From: Micromonospora eburnea
GTDB lineage: Bacteria; Actinomycetota; Actinomycetes; Mycobacteriales; Micromonosporaceae
Length of the DNA: 64,000 nt
NCBI RefSeq assembly: GCF_900090225.1
Contig: NZ_FMHY01000002.1
Location: 310,001-374,000 of the forward strand
Direction: 5' to 3'
Shown here in pieces: positions 49,751-58,753 of the stretch. A program made the translations under genes and the position numbers. Every line of letters starts with the position of its first letter. The stretch's first letter is position 1. The notes beneath the pieces are model-generated. The model made no database searches, was not told the origin of the DNA, and worked only from the letters and a program-made list of their open reading frames with translations.

Positions 49751-51427
49751 ATGACTGCCCAAGCCCACGATCGTCCCGTGCTGCACGCCCGCCAGATCCG
49801 TCTGTTGATGTTCGGTCTGATGACCGGGATGCTGCTGGCGGCGCTGGACCAGACCATCGTCGGTACGGCGTTGCCGACCATCGTCGGCCAGCTGGGCGGA
49901 ATCAACCACTACTCGTGGGTGGTCACCGCGTATCTGCTCGCCTCCACCGCCTCGACCCCGCTCTACGGCAAGATGGCCGACCTGCGCGGGCGTCGCCCGG
50001 TGTTCCTCTTCTCGATCGGCACGTTCCTGGTCGGCTCGCTGCTGGCCGGCCTGTCGCAGAACATGACCCAGCTGATCATCACCCGGGGCGTGCAGGGGTT
50101 GGGCGCCGGTGGCCTGATGACGCTGGCCTTCACCATCATCTCGGACGTGGTCAGTCCCCGGGAACGCGGCCGCTACCAGGGACTCTTCGGCGCGGTCTTC
50201 GGCCTGTCGTCGGTGGCCGGCCCGCTGGTCGGCGGCTACTTCGCGCAGACCAACTGGCGGTGGATCTTCTACATCAACGTGCCGTTGGCGATCCTGGCCA
50301 TCGTGGTGTGTTACCACGTCATGCGGTTGGTCCCGTTCCAGCGGCGCCAGCACGCCATCGACTGGGTCGGGGCGGCACTGCTGGTCGCCGGGGTGAGCAG
50401 CCTGCTGCTGGCGCTGAGCTGGGGCGGCACCCAGTACGCCTGGGGCTCCGGCGTGATCATCGGGCTGTTCGTGACCGGGGCGGTGCTGGGCGTGCTCTTC
50501 GTCCTCCAGGAGGCCCGGGTGAGCGAGCCGATCCTGCCGCTGCGGCTGTTCCGTAGCGGCACGTTCACGCTGGCCAACACGGCGGGCTTCGTGCTCGGTC
50601 TGGTGATGTTTGGGTCGATCATCTTCATCCCGCTCTACCTCCAGATCGTCAAGGGCGCCTCGCCGACCCGCAGCGGTCTGCTGATGCTGCCGATGATGGC
50701 CGGCATCATCGTCACCTCGGTGCTGGCCGGCCGGGCGATGAGCCGGATCGGGCGCTACAAGTGGTTCCCGGTGGTCGGCTCGGCGGTGCTGGTTGCCGGC
50801 ATGCTGCTCTTCCGGCAGCTCCAGGTGGCCACCTCGATCTGGGCGGCCTTCGGTTACATGGTGGTGATCGGTGTCGGGCTGGGCCTGTGCATGCAGTCGC
50901 TGATCCTGGCGGTGCAGAACGCGGTGGACCCGCGGGACCTGGGCGCCGGCACCTCGTCGGCGACCTTCTTCCGCTCGCTGGGCGGCTCGTTCGGCGTGGC
51001 GATCCTCGGCGCGGTGTTGTCGACGCAGCTCACCAGCCAGCTCGCCAGCCGGCTACCGGCCGCGATCGCGCAGCTTCCGCCGGCTGAGCAGGCGGCGGTG
51101 GCGGCCCGTGGCGGCACCAGGATCTCGATCAACGAACCGGCGACCATCCTCGCCCTGCCCACCCCGGTCCGGTCCGCGATCCAGGCCGCGTTCGTCGAGT
51201 CGCTGCACCTGGTCTTCCTGACCACCGGGTTGATCGCCATCCTTGCGGTGCTGGTCACCCTGGCCCTGCCGAACCAGCAACTGCGGGGCACCGGCCCACA
51301 CGGCGCGACCGGCGGCGCGGACCCGCTCGGCGGGAAGGCCGCCGCAGCCGGCGGCAAGCCGCTGACCAAGGAGTCGAAGGAGGAGGCCGCCTCCGACATG
51401 GAGTCGAAGTCGCAGACGATGCTCTGA
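49751..51427 (+). CDS. DHA2 (14-TM) MFS drug exporter, EmrB/QacA type
   Basis: A 558-residue H+-antiporter-type exporter. The first helix ends in LLAALDQTIVGTALPTIVGQL (motif D1 region), GKMADLRGRRPVFLF is motif A, and GLSSVAGPLVGGYF is the antiporter motif C. Fourteen hydrophobic helices are followed by a hydrophilic Lys/Glu/Ser-rich tail. It is divergent from hldE and converges on the NUDIX gene with an 18-bp gap. No regulator is adjacent. The substrate is unknown; multidrug export is the family default. Confidence 0.93.
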   Translation: MTAQAHDRPVLHARQIRLLMFGLMTGMLLAALDQTIVGTALPTIVGQLGGINHYSWVVTAYLLASTASTPLYGKMADLRGRRPVFLFSIGTFLVGSLLAGLSQNMTQLIITRGVQGLGAGGLMTLAFTIISDVVSPRERGRYQGLFGAVFGLSSVAGPLVGGYFAQTNWRWIFYINVPLAILAIVVCYHVMRLVPFQRRQHAIDWVGAALLVAGVSSLLLALSWGGTQYAWGSGVIIGLFVTGAVLGVLFVLQEARVSEPILPLRLFRSGTFTLANTAGFVLGLVMFGSIIFIPLYLQIVKGASPTRSGLLMLPMMAGIIVTSVLAGRAMSRIGRYKWFPVVGSAVLVAGMLLFRQLQVATSIWAAFGYMVVIGVGLGLCMQSLILAVQNAVDPRDLGAGTSSATFFRSLGGSFGVAILGAVLSTQLTSQLASRLPAAIAQLPPAEQAAVAARGGTRISINEPATILALPTPVRSAIQAAFVESLHLVFLTTGLIAILAVLVTLALPNQQLRGTGPHGATGGADPLGGKAAAAGGKPLTKESKEEAASDMESKSQTML

Positions 51428-51445
51428 GTGGGCGTGAGGGCGGGA

Positions 51446-51937
51446 CTACTTGAGGATCAGCCGGTTGGTCTGTTCGAAGACGTCCAGGTCGGCGAGGGTC
51501 TCGGCGACGCTGGCGGAGAGCGGGGCGGGCAGTTCCTCCCGGTGGAAGAAGCCGGCGTCGATGGTCTCGTCGGTCATCCGGAGCAGGTCCCCGTCCCACT
51601 CGTCGACCCGGAACGCGGTGGTGAAGATCTGGTACGTGTGGCCGTACATGTTGGTGTGGGTGCGGTCGGGGCCGGTGTAGAGGGCGAACGCGCTGACCCG
51701 CAGGGCACGTAGGCCGGTCTCCTCGCGTACCTCCCGGACGGCGCAGTCGGCGATCGACTCGCCCAGCTCCATGGCGCCGGCCGGCATCGCCCACTGGCCG
51801 TTGTCCGAGCGCTGGATCAACAACACCCGGGCGGCGTTGTCCCGGACCACCGCACGGGCCCCGACGAACATCAGGGTGCGGTCACCGGCCAGGGCGCGTA
51901 GCTGTCCCACGTACGAGTCGGCCCACGAGATGCTCAC
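51446..51937 (-). CDS. NUDIX hydrolase
   Basis: A 163-residue nucleotide-diphosphate hydrolase. The NUDIX box GAMELGESIADCAVREVREETGL (quoted as positions about 54-76) has all catalytic residues, including REVREE. The N-terminus VGARAVVRDNAARVLLIQRS and the segment WAMPAGAMELG are typical of ADP-sugar or broad NUDIX enzymes. It converges on the exporter. The ATG start has a reasonable GGGTGAGC leader. The substrate is not predictable. Confidence 0.93.
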   Translation of the reverse strand: MSISWADSYVGQLRALAGDRTLMFVGARAVVRDNAARVLLIQRSDNGQWAMPAGAMELGESIADCAVREVREETGLRALRVSAFALYTGPDRTHTNMYGHTYQIFTTAFRVDEWDGDLLRMTDETIDAGFFHREELPAPLSASVAETLADLDVFEQTNRLILK

Positions 51938-52128
51938 CCGGACAATCTACGCAGCATCCTCAGCCGGATCGGGCGTTCCGAGGGTTCCCTGAATGTGACG
52001 GGCGCCACTAACCTGTCCGGTTTTGCCTGCTTGGAGGTGCGCGAACCGACCGCGTCGTAACACTTTCCGGCGTACCGTCGCCTGCACGGGTAGGGGCATG
52101 TTCCCCGGAACGAACCTCCCTCCCCAGA

Positions 52129-52165
52129 GGGCGGCCCCGGCGTTCGCACCGCGCCGGGGCCGCCC
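52129..52165 (-). terminator. strong hairpin downstream of the quinone oxidoreductase
   Basis: A perfect 14-bp stem, GGGCGGCCCCGGCG (52129-52142) with CGCCGGGGCCGCCC (52152-52165), has a 9-base loop. It lies 84 bases beyond the stop at 52249 on the minus strand. Between it and the NUDIX start (51937) I see only promoter sequence. Confidence 0.6.
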
Positions 52166-52248
52166 GTCCATACGGGGTGACCCGCACCGCTATTGTCGCG
52201 AAACTTGTTCGCCTCTGTCCTGGTGTCGGGAAAATCCGTTTCGCGTGG

Positions 52249-53262
52249 TCACGCCTCGGACGTGGCGATGAGCACCTTGCCGACCGCCCCGTCCTCCACC
52301 GCCTTGTGCGCCGCCTGGGCCGCAGACATGGGGTAGTAGTGCAGTGGCAGCCCCGCCTCCGCGCCCACCCGGATCGCGCCCTGGGTCACCGCCGCCGCCA
52401 CGTCGGTCACCGCCTGCGCCTTGGCCGCCTTCGGTGCCGTGTAGATCAGCACGAACTGCCAGCGGGCGTTCGGCACCATCAGCGGCCGGATCGGCAGGGC
52501 CACCTCGGAGCCGCCGTCGTCGGCGTACACGCAGACCGCGCCCCCGTTGCGCAGGATCTGCACGTCGGTGGCGGCGTTGCGGGCCGCGGAGACCTCGACG
52601 ATCGTGTGCACCCCGTCGGGCGCGATCTTGCGGACCTCCTCGACCACGTCCTGCTCGCGATAGTTGATCACGTAGTTGGCCCCGGCCGCCGCCGCGAGCT
52701 GCGCCTTCTCCGGGCTGCTGACCGTGGTGATCACGCAGGCGTCGGCCCAGCGGGCGAGCTGGACCGCCGCGTTGCCCACCGCGCCCGCGCCGCCCTGCAC
52801 CAGCACCACGTGGTCGCTCAGCGCGCCGGCGTGCAGCTTGTCCGGCATGAACTCGCCGGCGGTCAGGCAGCGGTGCGCGGTCAGGAAGGGGATGCCGAGG
52901 CAGGCGCCCAGGTCGAAGGAGGCCGAACCGAGGCGGACCGCGTGCCGGACCGGCACCACCGTGTACTCGGCGGCGGTGCCCCAGGGGCGCTGCCAGGCGG
53001 CCTCCCAGAGCCACACCCGCGCGCCGATCAGGATCTGGTCGACGCCCTCGCCGACCGCCTCGATCACCCCGGCGCCGTCCTGCCCGGGGATCTGCCAGCC
53101 GGCCGGCAACGGCCACTGGCCGCGGGCCTTCCAGTCGGTCGGGTTCACCCCCGAGACGGCCATCCGCACCAGCACCTCGCCGGGTCCTGGCGCCGGGATC
53201 GGGCGCTCGACCTGCTGGAGCACCGAGGCGTCCCCGTTGCGTTCGTACACGATCGCCTTCAT
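52249..53262 (-). CDS. zinc-independent quinone oxidoreductase / MDR-family dehydrogenase
   Basis: A 337-residue NADPH-dependent oxidoreductase. MKAIVYERNGDASVLQQVER is the GroES-like start, GQDGAGVIEAVGEGV follows, and the Rossmann motif is VLVQGGAGAVGNAAVQLA. Zinc ligands of the alcohol dehydrogenases are absent, as in QOR enzymes. ATG 53262 is chosen because GAAGGG lies six bases upstream; an ATG six bases earlier is possible. A degenerate MerR-type regulator lies upstream on the same strand, so its original control may be lost. A strong hairpin follows. Confidence 0.9.
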   Translation of the reverse strand: MKAIVYERNGDASVLQQVERPIPAPGPGEVLVRMAVSGVNPTDWKARGQWPLPAGWQIPGQDGAGVIEAVGEGVDQILIGARVWLWEAAWQRPWGTAAEYTVVPVRHAVRLGSASFDLGACLGIPFLTAHRCLTAGEFMPDKLHAGALSDHVVLVQGGAGAVGNAAVQLARWADACVITTVSSPEKAQLAAAAGANYVINYREQDVVEEVRKIAPDGVHTIVEVSAARNAATDVQILRNGGAVCVYADDGGSEVALPIRPLMVPNARWQFVLIYTAPKAAKAQAVTDVAAAVTQGAIRVGAEAGLPLHYYPMSAAQAAHKAVEDGAVGKVLIATSEA

Positions 53263-53448
53263 CGCCATCCCTTCACCGCCGACACCTGCGCTACCCGGCC
53301 GTTCCCCGGTCATGCCGATCCGACTCGCCCCGGAAAACGTACAACCCGGCGGTGGCCGGCAGGAGTGGTGGTGCTGCGGGACATACCGGCGACAACGGGA
53401 CGATGGGTTGGGCCGGGCCCGTTTCCGGGACCGGCCCACCCTCGCAGG

Positions 53449-53578
53449 TCAGCCCGCCGCGACCGAGCGCCGCACGTAGTCGATCAGCTCCGGCGTCGGG
53501 CCGCCGTGCTCCGTGCAGGGTCCGGACGGTGAGCCCGGTACGCCGGCACAGCTCGCCGATCCGCCAGGTGGACGCCAC
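53449..53578 (-). pseudogene. remnant of a MerR-family regulator
   Basis: The GTG at 53578, with GGGAG upstream, begins MASTWRIGELCRRTGLTVRT, the first DNA-binding helices of MerR proteins. After RTLH the frame breaks. A -1/+1 shifted frame immediately continues as EHGGPTPELIDYVRRSVAAG and stops at 53449, like the C-terminal end of such regulators. Roughly the middle 200 residues appear deleted. The ribosome site survives, so a short peptide could still be made. It lies upstream of the oxidoreductase it may once have controlled. Confidence 0.6.
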
Positions 53579-53731
53579 GTCCCACTCCCTCTCGCATCAC
53601 CGCCCTCTGCGGTGACAGGAACCGACGCTAGGACCTGACGCGGCGTCAGAAGCAAGTCGTTCAGCGGCTTCGGCCGAGCCGCGGCACCAGCTCCGGGGTG
53701 AGCACGCCGATCGCCCGCCGGACGGCGCCGG

Positions 53732-54628
53732 TCAGCGGGCCGGGGCGGGCGCGTCCTGGTGGGCGGCGGTGCGCTGGGCGGGCAGGCCGATCGGGCTCTG
53801 CGGCGGGATGATCGTGCGGCAGCGGCTGGTGATCGGTTCGAGCAGCTCGCGCAGCCGCGCCGTACGCTCCGCGCCCAGCGCCCGCCACGGGCCGATGGCG
53901 GCTCGGTCGGTGGCCTCCTCGACGGCCCGGAACGCCTCGGCGCCGTGCTCCGTCGGCGTCCGGTCCGCGGTCAGCCAGCCCTTCTCGACCAGGCGCTCCT
54001 CGGCGGCGGCCCACTCCGCGTCGGTCCAGCCCCGGGCCATCTGGTGGAACTCGCGGGACTGGTCGACCCGGCACCGCCAGGCCACCACCTCGACCGGGTC
54101 CAGCCCGGTGGTGACCAGCGCCCCGACGTGGCCGTCGCCCCGGTGCTCGCGCAGCGTGGTGGCGGCCTGCCAGAGCCGGGCCAGCGGATAGTCGCCCCGG
54201 GGCAGCGCGGCGTTGGCCGCGCCGAGCACCCGGCCGGCCGTCTCGACCCGCCCGGCCGCCTCCTCCAGCAGGTCCGCCGCCTCGACCAGGTGCGCCTCGG
54301 GCAGCTCGTAGGTGAACTCGGCGAGCGCCTGCACGGCACCGGTGAGTCGGGCCCGCAGCGCCTCCTCCGGGGTGGCCAGCCGCCACACCGAGGGCAGCGC
54401 CCGGGCCACCATGGCCGGCGCGAAGCTGTAGAACGCGGCCACCACCATCGGTGCGGCGACCGGCCCGAGCGGGGCGGTCCGGCCGGCGAAGTAGCCACGC
54501 CAGTAACCCCGCAACCCGACGGCCTCGTACGCGGCCCGGGCCCGGGGGTGGAAGTAGGTCACCGCGTGGACCGGCTCGAAGTGTGTCCACATCAGCCGGG
54601 CCAGCCCGGGGTCGTCCAGCGCCGCCAC
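53732..54628 (-). CDS. SCO6745-family protein
   Basis: A 298-residue protein of a large actinobacterial family often encoded in pairs with regulators or biosynthetic genes. THFEPVHAVTYFHPRARAAY, GLRGYWRGYFAGRTAPLGPV and FYSFAPAMVARALPSVW are the signatures. The C-terminal part (DAEWAAAEERLVEKGWL) resembles a winged helix. GTG 54628 is preferred because GGAGG is five bases upstream; the frame is open to 54754, inside the FKBP gene. The function is unknown. Confidence 0.85.
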   Translation of the reverse strand: MAALDDPGLARLMWTHFEPVHAVTYFHPRARAAYEAVGLRGYWRGYFAGRTAPLGPVAAPMVVAAFYSFAPAMVARALPSVWRLATPEEALRARLTGAVQALAEFTYELPEAHLVEAADLLEEAAGRVETAGRVLGAANAALPRGDYPLARLWQAATTLREHRGDGHVGALVTTGLDPVEVVAWRCRVDQSREFHQMARGWTDAEWAAAEERLVEKGWLTADRTPTEHGAEAFRAVEEATDRAAIGPWRALGAERTARLRELLEPITSRCRTIIPPQSPIGLPAQRTAAHQDAPAPAR

Positions 54629-54731
54629 GTGCACCTCCGCGTCGTTGGGCAGGTCGCCGCGGACCGATGGACCGCCCACGGTTGATCCGAACCTACTGCC
54701 GCAGGGTGACCGGAAGGAAGCCTGCTGTGAC

Positions 54732-55394
54732 CTACTGCGCGGCAAGTACGTCAACGACGAAGCGCAGCGCCCCGGGCGGACCCCCGAGCTCCCCGTTCTC
54801 GCCGTACGCCAGGTTGCCCGGGATGTCGAGCTGCACCCGGCTGCCCACCGGCACGCCGACCAGGCCCTGGTCCCAGCCCTGGATGAGCCTCCCGACGCCG
54901 ATCGGGGTGGTGTACGGCTGGCCCCGGTCCCAGGAGGAGTCGAACTGCTGGCCGTCCTTGTACGACACGCCCACGTAGTTGATAGTGATCTGCTGGCCGG
55001 CCTTGATCGCCGGGCCGGTGCCCTTGACCAGGGTGGTGACGTTGAGCTTCTTCAGCTCGCCGGTGCCCGGGCCGACCTGCGGCTTGGTCTTCAGCGCCGG
55101 GTCGATCCCCTCGGGCAGCTGCTGGGCGGGCGGGGCGGTGGGGGCGGCGTTGGGCTCGGTGGTGGCGCTGGGCGAGGAGCCGGCGGTGGCCTGCTTGTCG
55201 TCGTCCTGGTTCAGCCAGATGATGCCGCCGATCAGCGCGGCGACCGCGAGGACACCCACGAACGCACCCAGCATCGACTGCCGGCGGCGCTTCGCCTCGG
55301 CGGCCTTCTTCGCCGCCAGCTGCGCGGCCAGCCGCCGCTCCGCCTTCGTACCCGGGCTCTGGCCCGCCGAACGGTTCTCCACGCGCTCGCTCAC
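54732..55394 (-). CDS. membrane-anchored FKBP-type peptidyl-prolyl isomerase
   Basis: A 220-residue protein with a basic N-terminal tail, one membrane helix (MLGAFVGVLAVAALIGGIIW, about residues 41-60), a Ser/Thr/Pro linker and a C-terminal FKBP domain. GPAIKAGQQITINYVGVSYK, FDSSWDRGQPY, GVGRLIQGWDQGLVG and LAYGENG are the FK506-binding residues. It probably folds secreted proteins outside the membrane. The GTG start at 55394 has GGGGAG five bases upstream. Confidence 0.93.
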   Translation of the reverse strand: MSERVENRSAGQSPGTKAERRLAAQLAAKKAAEAKRRRQSMLGAFVGVLAVAALIGGIIWLNQDDDKQATAGSSPSATTEPNAAPTAPPAQQLPEGIDPALKTKPQVGPGTGELKKLNVTTLVKGTGPAIKAGQQITINYVGVSYKDGQQFDSSWDRGQPYTTPIGVGRLIQGWDQGLVGVPVGSRVQLDIPGNLAYGENGELGGPPGALRFVVDVLAAQ

Positions 55395-55635
55395 GTCGAC
55401 TCCCCTGCTGATGGGTGGGTACGGCCCGGCGGCCGCTGCCGAGGCCAGCGCACACGGTACCCGCACCGACGCCGCCCGTGCTCCTACGGCCGGTGGAGTT
55501 CCGGACAGCTCAGCCCTCTTGGGGCTGTTGTCGGCGCCAATCGCGTGTTCTGATACCGGAACGACGGTCGATGACCTTGTCGCCCTGATCTCCATTCCGC
55601 TCTGCGGCCATCCCCCATCCGTGAGAGGTGCAACG

Positions 55636-56598
55636 ATGCGCAGAAGATCCACGTTTCAACTGGCGGTCCTGACCGCCACCGCCGCGACGTTCCTGGCCGG
55701 CGGTGGCGCCTCCGCCGCGTTCGCCACGGCGGCGCCCGGGGCCGCCTCCCCCGGTGTCGCGGCCTGTGAGCCGGGTGCCGAGGGGCACAGCGCGGCGCGG
55801 GTGAGGGAGGGCTCCCGGGGGCAGGAGCCGGAGCTGTACCCGAAGAACGAGGCGAAAGCCTACGGCGTGATCAAGGATTCGCCCCGCCTGCCCGACGGCA
55901 GCGTCACCGTGCCCACGGTCTTCCACATGATCTCCGACCACCCGCTGACCGAAGCCGAGACGAACCGGTGGAACACCATGATCGCGGCGCAGATCACGGT
56001 GCTCAATGACTCGTTCGGGGGCCGTACGGCGGCGGATGCCTCCGACACGCCGTTCCGCTTCTCGCTCGTCGACACCACCTGGACGGTCAACAGCGACTGG
56101 TACACGGTCGAGCCGGGCAAGAACGAGCGCGACATGAAGAAGGCGCTGTACACCGGCGACGCCCGCACCCTGAACGTCTACGCGGCGAACATCGGCGGTG
56201 GGCTCCTCGGCTGGGCGTACTTCCCGAAGGACTACAACAACGGCCGGGACTACATCGACGGCGTGGTGATGCTGGACGAGTCGATGCCGGGCGGCACGGC
56301 GGGCAAGTACGCCCTGGGCGACACGCTGACTCACGAGGTCGGGCACTGGCTGATGCTGGAGCACACCTTCGCGCACGGGTGCTCCGCCTCCGGCGACTAC
56401 GTCGCGGACACTCCGCGCGAGGCGGCGCCGCAGTTCAACTGCCCGGAGGGCGCGGACAGCTGCACCGCGCCCGGGCTGGACCCGATCCACAACTTCATGG
56501 ACTACACGCAGGACTCCTGCATGAACATGTTCACCCCCGGGCAGGCGGACCGGATGAGCGACGCCTGGGTGGCCTTCCGCGCCGGCGGCGGCAAGTAA
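55636..56598 (+). CDS. secreted M43 (pappalysin/cytophagalysin-like) zinc protease
   Basis: A 320-residue secreted protease. The signal peptide (MRRRSTFQLAVLTATAATFL...) ends near residue 30. THEVGHWLMLEHTF is the M43 HExxHxxGxxH motif, with methionine in place of the usual glycine. FMDYTQDSCMNMF provides the Met-turn, and four cysteines around the active site can form the two disulfides usual in M43B. AGAGG precedes the ATG. The hairpin element at 56606-56660 follows eight bases after the stop and can terminate it. Confidence 0.92.
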   Translation: MRRRSTFQLAVLTATAATFLAGGGASAAFATAAPGAASPGVAACEPGAEGHSAARVREGSRGQEPELYPKNEAKAYGVIKDSPRLPDGSVTVPTVFHMISDHPLTEAETNRWNTMIAAQITVLNDSFGGRTAADASDTPFRFSLVDTTWTVNSDWYTVEPGKNERDMKKALYTGDARTLNVYAANIGGGLLGWAYFPKDYNNGRDYIDGVVMLDESMPGGTAGKYALGDTLTHEVGHWLMLEHTFAHGCSASGDYVADTPREAAPQFNCPEGADSCTAPGLDPIHNFMDYTQDSCMNMFTPGQADRMSDAWVAFRAGGGK

Positions 56599-56605
56599 GA
56601 GGTGA

Positions 56606-56660
56606 AAGGAGGGGCCCCTTGTTAACGCCTGCGGTAGTAAAAGGGGCCCCTCCTAACACC
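56606..56660. repeat. interspersed 55-bp hairpin element, copy 2
   Basis: AGGAGGGGCCCCTT (56607-56620) pairs perfectly with AAGGGGCCCCTCCT (56641-56654) around a 20-base loop that begins GTTAACGCCTGCGGTAG. It aligns with copy 1 (5800-5853), including the GTTAACGCCT and GGTAG loop. Here it lies between the convergent M43 protease and ku genes, eight and ten bases from their stops, and probably serves as their shared terminator. Confidence 0.8.
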
Positions 56661-56670
56661 TGCGCCGGGT

Positions 56671-57726
56671 TCAGGCGGTCTTGCGGGAGGAGGCCGCCTT
56701 CTTCTCGGCGGCCTTCTTCGCGGGGGCCTTGGCGGCCTTCTTCTCCGCGGTCTTCTTGGCCGCCGCCTTCTTCGCCGGCTCGGCCTTCTTGGCGGCGGCT
56801 CTCCTCGCCGGCTCGGCCTTCTTCGCCGGGGCCTTCTTCTCGGCCGCCTTCTTCGCCGGCGCCTTCTTCGTCGCCTTGGCCGCCTGCTGCGCCGACCGGG
56901 CCGAGGTGATCGGGGTCGGCTCGGCCGCCCCGCCCGCGGGTGCCTCCCCCCGGGCGACCCGAGCCCGCTCCACCGACGCCTTCAGCGCGGCCATCAGGTC
57001 CACCGCGGCGGCCGGCGCGGCCTCTTCCTCCTCCGGCTGGACCACCTCGCGGCCCTCGATCTTGGCGTCGATGACCTCCTGCAACGCCGCCCGGTAGTCG
57101 TCGGTGAAGGCGTCCGGTTCGAACTCGCCGGCCATCGAGTCGATCAGCGAGCTGGCCATCGCCAGCTCCGGGGGGCGGACCTTCAGGTCCTCGTCCAGGA
57201 AACCGAAATCCGGGGTACGCACCTCGTCCGGCCAGAGCATCGTGTTGAGCAGCAGCACGCCCTCGCGTACCCGCAGGGTGGCCAGCTGCTCCCGCTGGCG
57301 CAGGGCCACCTTGACGATCGCCACCCGCTCCGAGTCGGCCAGCGCGTCGCGCAGCAGCACGTACGGCTTGGTGGCCGAGCTCTCCGGCTCCAGGAAGTAC
57401 GCCTTGTTGTAGAGGATCGGGTCGACCTGCTCGGCGGGTACGAACTCCAGCACGTCGATCGCCTTCGAGGTGGTCAGCGGCAGGTCGGCGAAGTCCTCGT
57501 CGGTGAGGATGACCATCTCGCCGCCGCCGATGTCGTACCCCTTGGCGATGTCGTCGTAGCTGACCTCCTCGCCACAGACGGAGCAGGTGCGCTTGTAGCG
57601 GATGCGGCCGCCGTCGTCGCGGTGCACCTGGTGGAAGCGGATGTCCTTCTCCTCGGTGGCCGAGTAGACCTTCACCCCGATCGACACCAGGCCGAACGAC
57701 ACCGCTCCTTTCCAGATCGCCCGCAT
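56671..57726 (-). CDS. ku: Ku protein for non-homologous end joining
   Basis: A 351-residue DNA-end-binding protein. MRAIWKGAVSFGLVSIGVKV is the bacterial Ku start. RYKRTCSVCGEEVSYDDIAKGY, LEFVPAEQVDPILY and LRDALADSERVAIVKVALR follow as the Ku core. After about residue 275 it has a long Lys/Ala/Pro-rich tail (KKAPAKKAAEKKAPAKK), the DNA-binding extension known in mycobacterial and Streptomyces Ku. It is divergent from the ligase gene, with an 85-bp shared promoter region. It bridges broken ends and recruits LigD-type enzymes. Confidence 0.96.
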   Translation of the reverse strand: MRAIWKGAVSFGLVSIGVKVYSATEEKDIRFHQVHRDDGGRIRYKRTCSVCGEEVSYDDIAKGYDIGGGEMVILTDEDFADLPLTTSKAIDVLEFVPAEQVDPILYNKAYFLEPESSATKPYVLLRDALADSERVAIVKVALRQREQLATLRVREGVLLLNTMLWPDEVRTPDFGFLDEDLKVRPPELAMASSLIDSMAGEFEPDAFTDDYRAALQEVIDAKIEGREVVQPEEEEAAPAAAVDLMAALKASVERARVARGEAPAGGAAEPTPITSARSAQQAAKATKKAPAKKAAEKKAPAKKAEPARRAAAKKAEPAKKAAAKKTAEKKAAKAPAKKAAEKKAASSRKTA

Positions 57727-57811
57727 CCCGCGCTCCTCTCCCCGGTTCTGACCAGGATCGCAAACGATCGAACGGTACGCACGTGCTTCCGGGTGCAACT
57801 ACAGTCAGGAG

Positions 57812-58753
57812 GTGCCCGGCGCGCCGTTGAAGCCGATGCTCGCGATGACCGGGCAGCTCCCGGCCGGTGCCGGCTGGGCGTACGAGTTCAAGTGGGACGG
57901 GGTCCGGGCGCTCGCCGACGTCTCCCACGGCGACAAGCACCTGTACGCCCGCTCCGGCGTGGAGATCACCACCGCGTACCCCGAGCTGATCCCGCTGGCC
58001 GAGCAGCTCGACGACGCGTTGCTGGACGGCGAGGTGGTCCTCTTCAACGAGCTCGGGCAGCCGTCGTTCACCGCCCTCGCGGAGCGGATGCACGTCCGCA
58101 ACCCGGCCAAGGCGGCCCGGCTGGCGGCCAGCATGCCGGTCACGTACATGATCTTCGACCTGCTCCGGCTCGGCGGAGAGGACCTGACCGGCCGTCCCTA
58201 CCGGGAGCGCCGCGCGGCGCTGGAGTCGCTCGGGCTCGGTGCCGCCCGGTGGGCGGTGCCGCCCGCCTTCGCCGACGGCCCGGCCACGTTCGAGGTCGCC
58301 GGGGAGCACGGCCTTGAGGGAGTGATGGCCAAGCGGATCGACTCGGTCTACCGACCCGGCGTCCGTTCACCCGACTGGGTGAAGGTCAAACTGGAGGTGA
58401 CCGGCGACTTCGTGGTCGGCGGCTGGCGGGCCGGCGCGCGCAAGATCGGCGGTTTGCTGGTCGGGGTGCCCCGGCCGGACGGGCGGCTCACCTTCCGGGG
58501 CCGGGTCGGCGGCGGGATCGGCGCGGCCCTCGAACGCGAGCTGCTACGCGAGCTGGAACCGCTACGCAGCGTCGCGTCGCCGTTCGCCGGGGACGTGCCG
58601 CGCGAGGACGCCCGGGGTGCGATCTGGGTGACCCCGCGGATCGTGGTGGAGATCAAGTACGGCCAGCGCACCCCCGACGGGCGGCTGCGCTTCCCCCGGA
58701 TCCTGCGCCTGCGTCCGGACAAGCCCCCCGAGGAGGTCGACGATGCCAGCTGA
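57812..58753 (+). CDS. ligD: ATP-dependent DNA ligase, LigD ligase domain only
   Basis: A 313-residue ligase. YEFKWDGVRALAD is motif I, with the adenylated lysine in KWDG. ARSGVEITTAYPELIP, LLDGEVVLF (motif III-IV region), EGVMAKRIDS (motif IV) and WVKVKLE (motif V) follow, then an OB-fold domain ending RIVVEIKYGQRTPDGRLR. No polymerase or nuclease domain is fused, unlike mycobacterial LigD. The GTG start directly abuts AGGAG. It overlaps the polymerase gene by 11 bases. It seals breaks held by Ku. Confidence 0.94.
   Translation: MPGAPLKPMLAMTGQLPAGAGWAYEFKWDGVRALADVSHGDKHLYARSGVEITTAYPELIPLAEQLDDALLDGEVVLFNELGQPSFTALAERMHVRNPAKAARLAASMPVTYMIFDLLRLGGEDLTGRPYRERRAALESLGLGAARWAVPPAFADGPATFEVAGEHGLEGVMAKRIDSVYRPGVRSPDWVKVKLEVTGDFVVGGWRAGARKIGGLLVGVPRPDGRLTFRGRVGGGIGAALERELLRELEPLRSVASPFAGDVPREDARGAIWVTPRIVVEIKYGQRTPDGRLRFPRILRLRPDKPPEEVDDAS

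Noticed and set aside
52000..52165. Small RNA upstream of NUDIX ending in the strong hairpin
   Set aside because: The hairpin is better explained as terminator of the minus-strand oxidoreductase ending at 52249.
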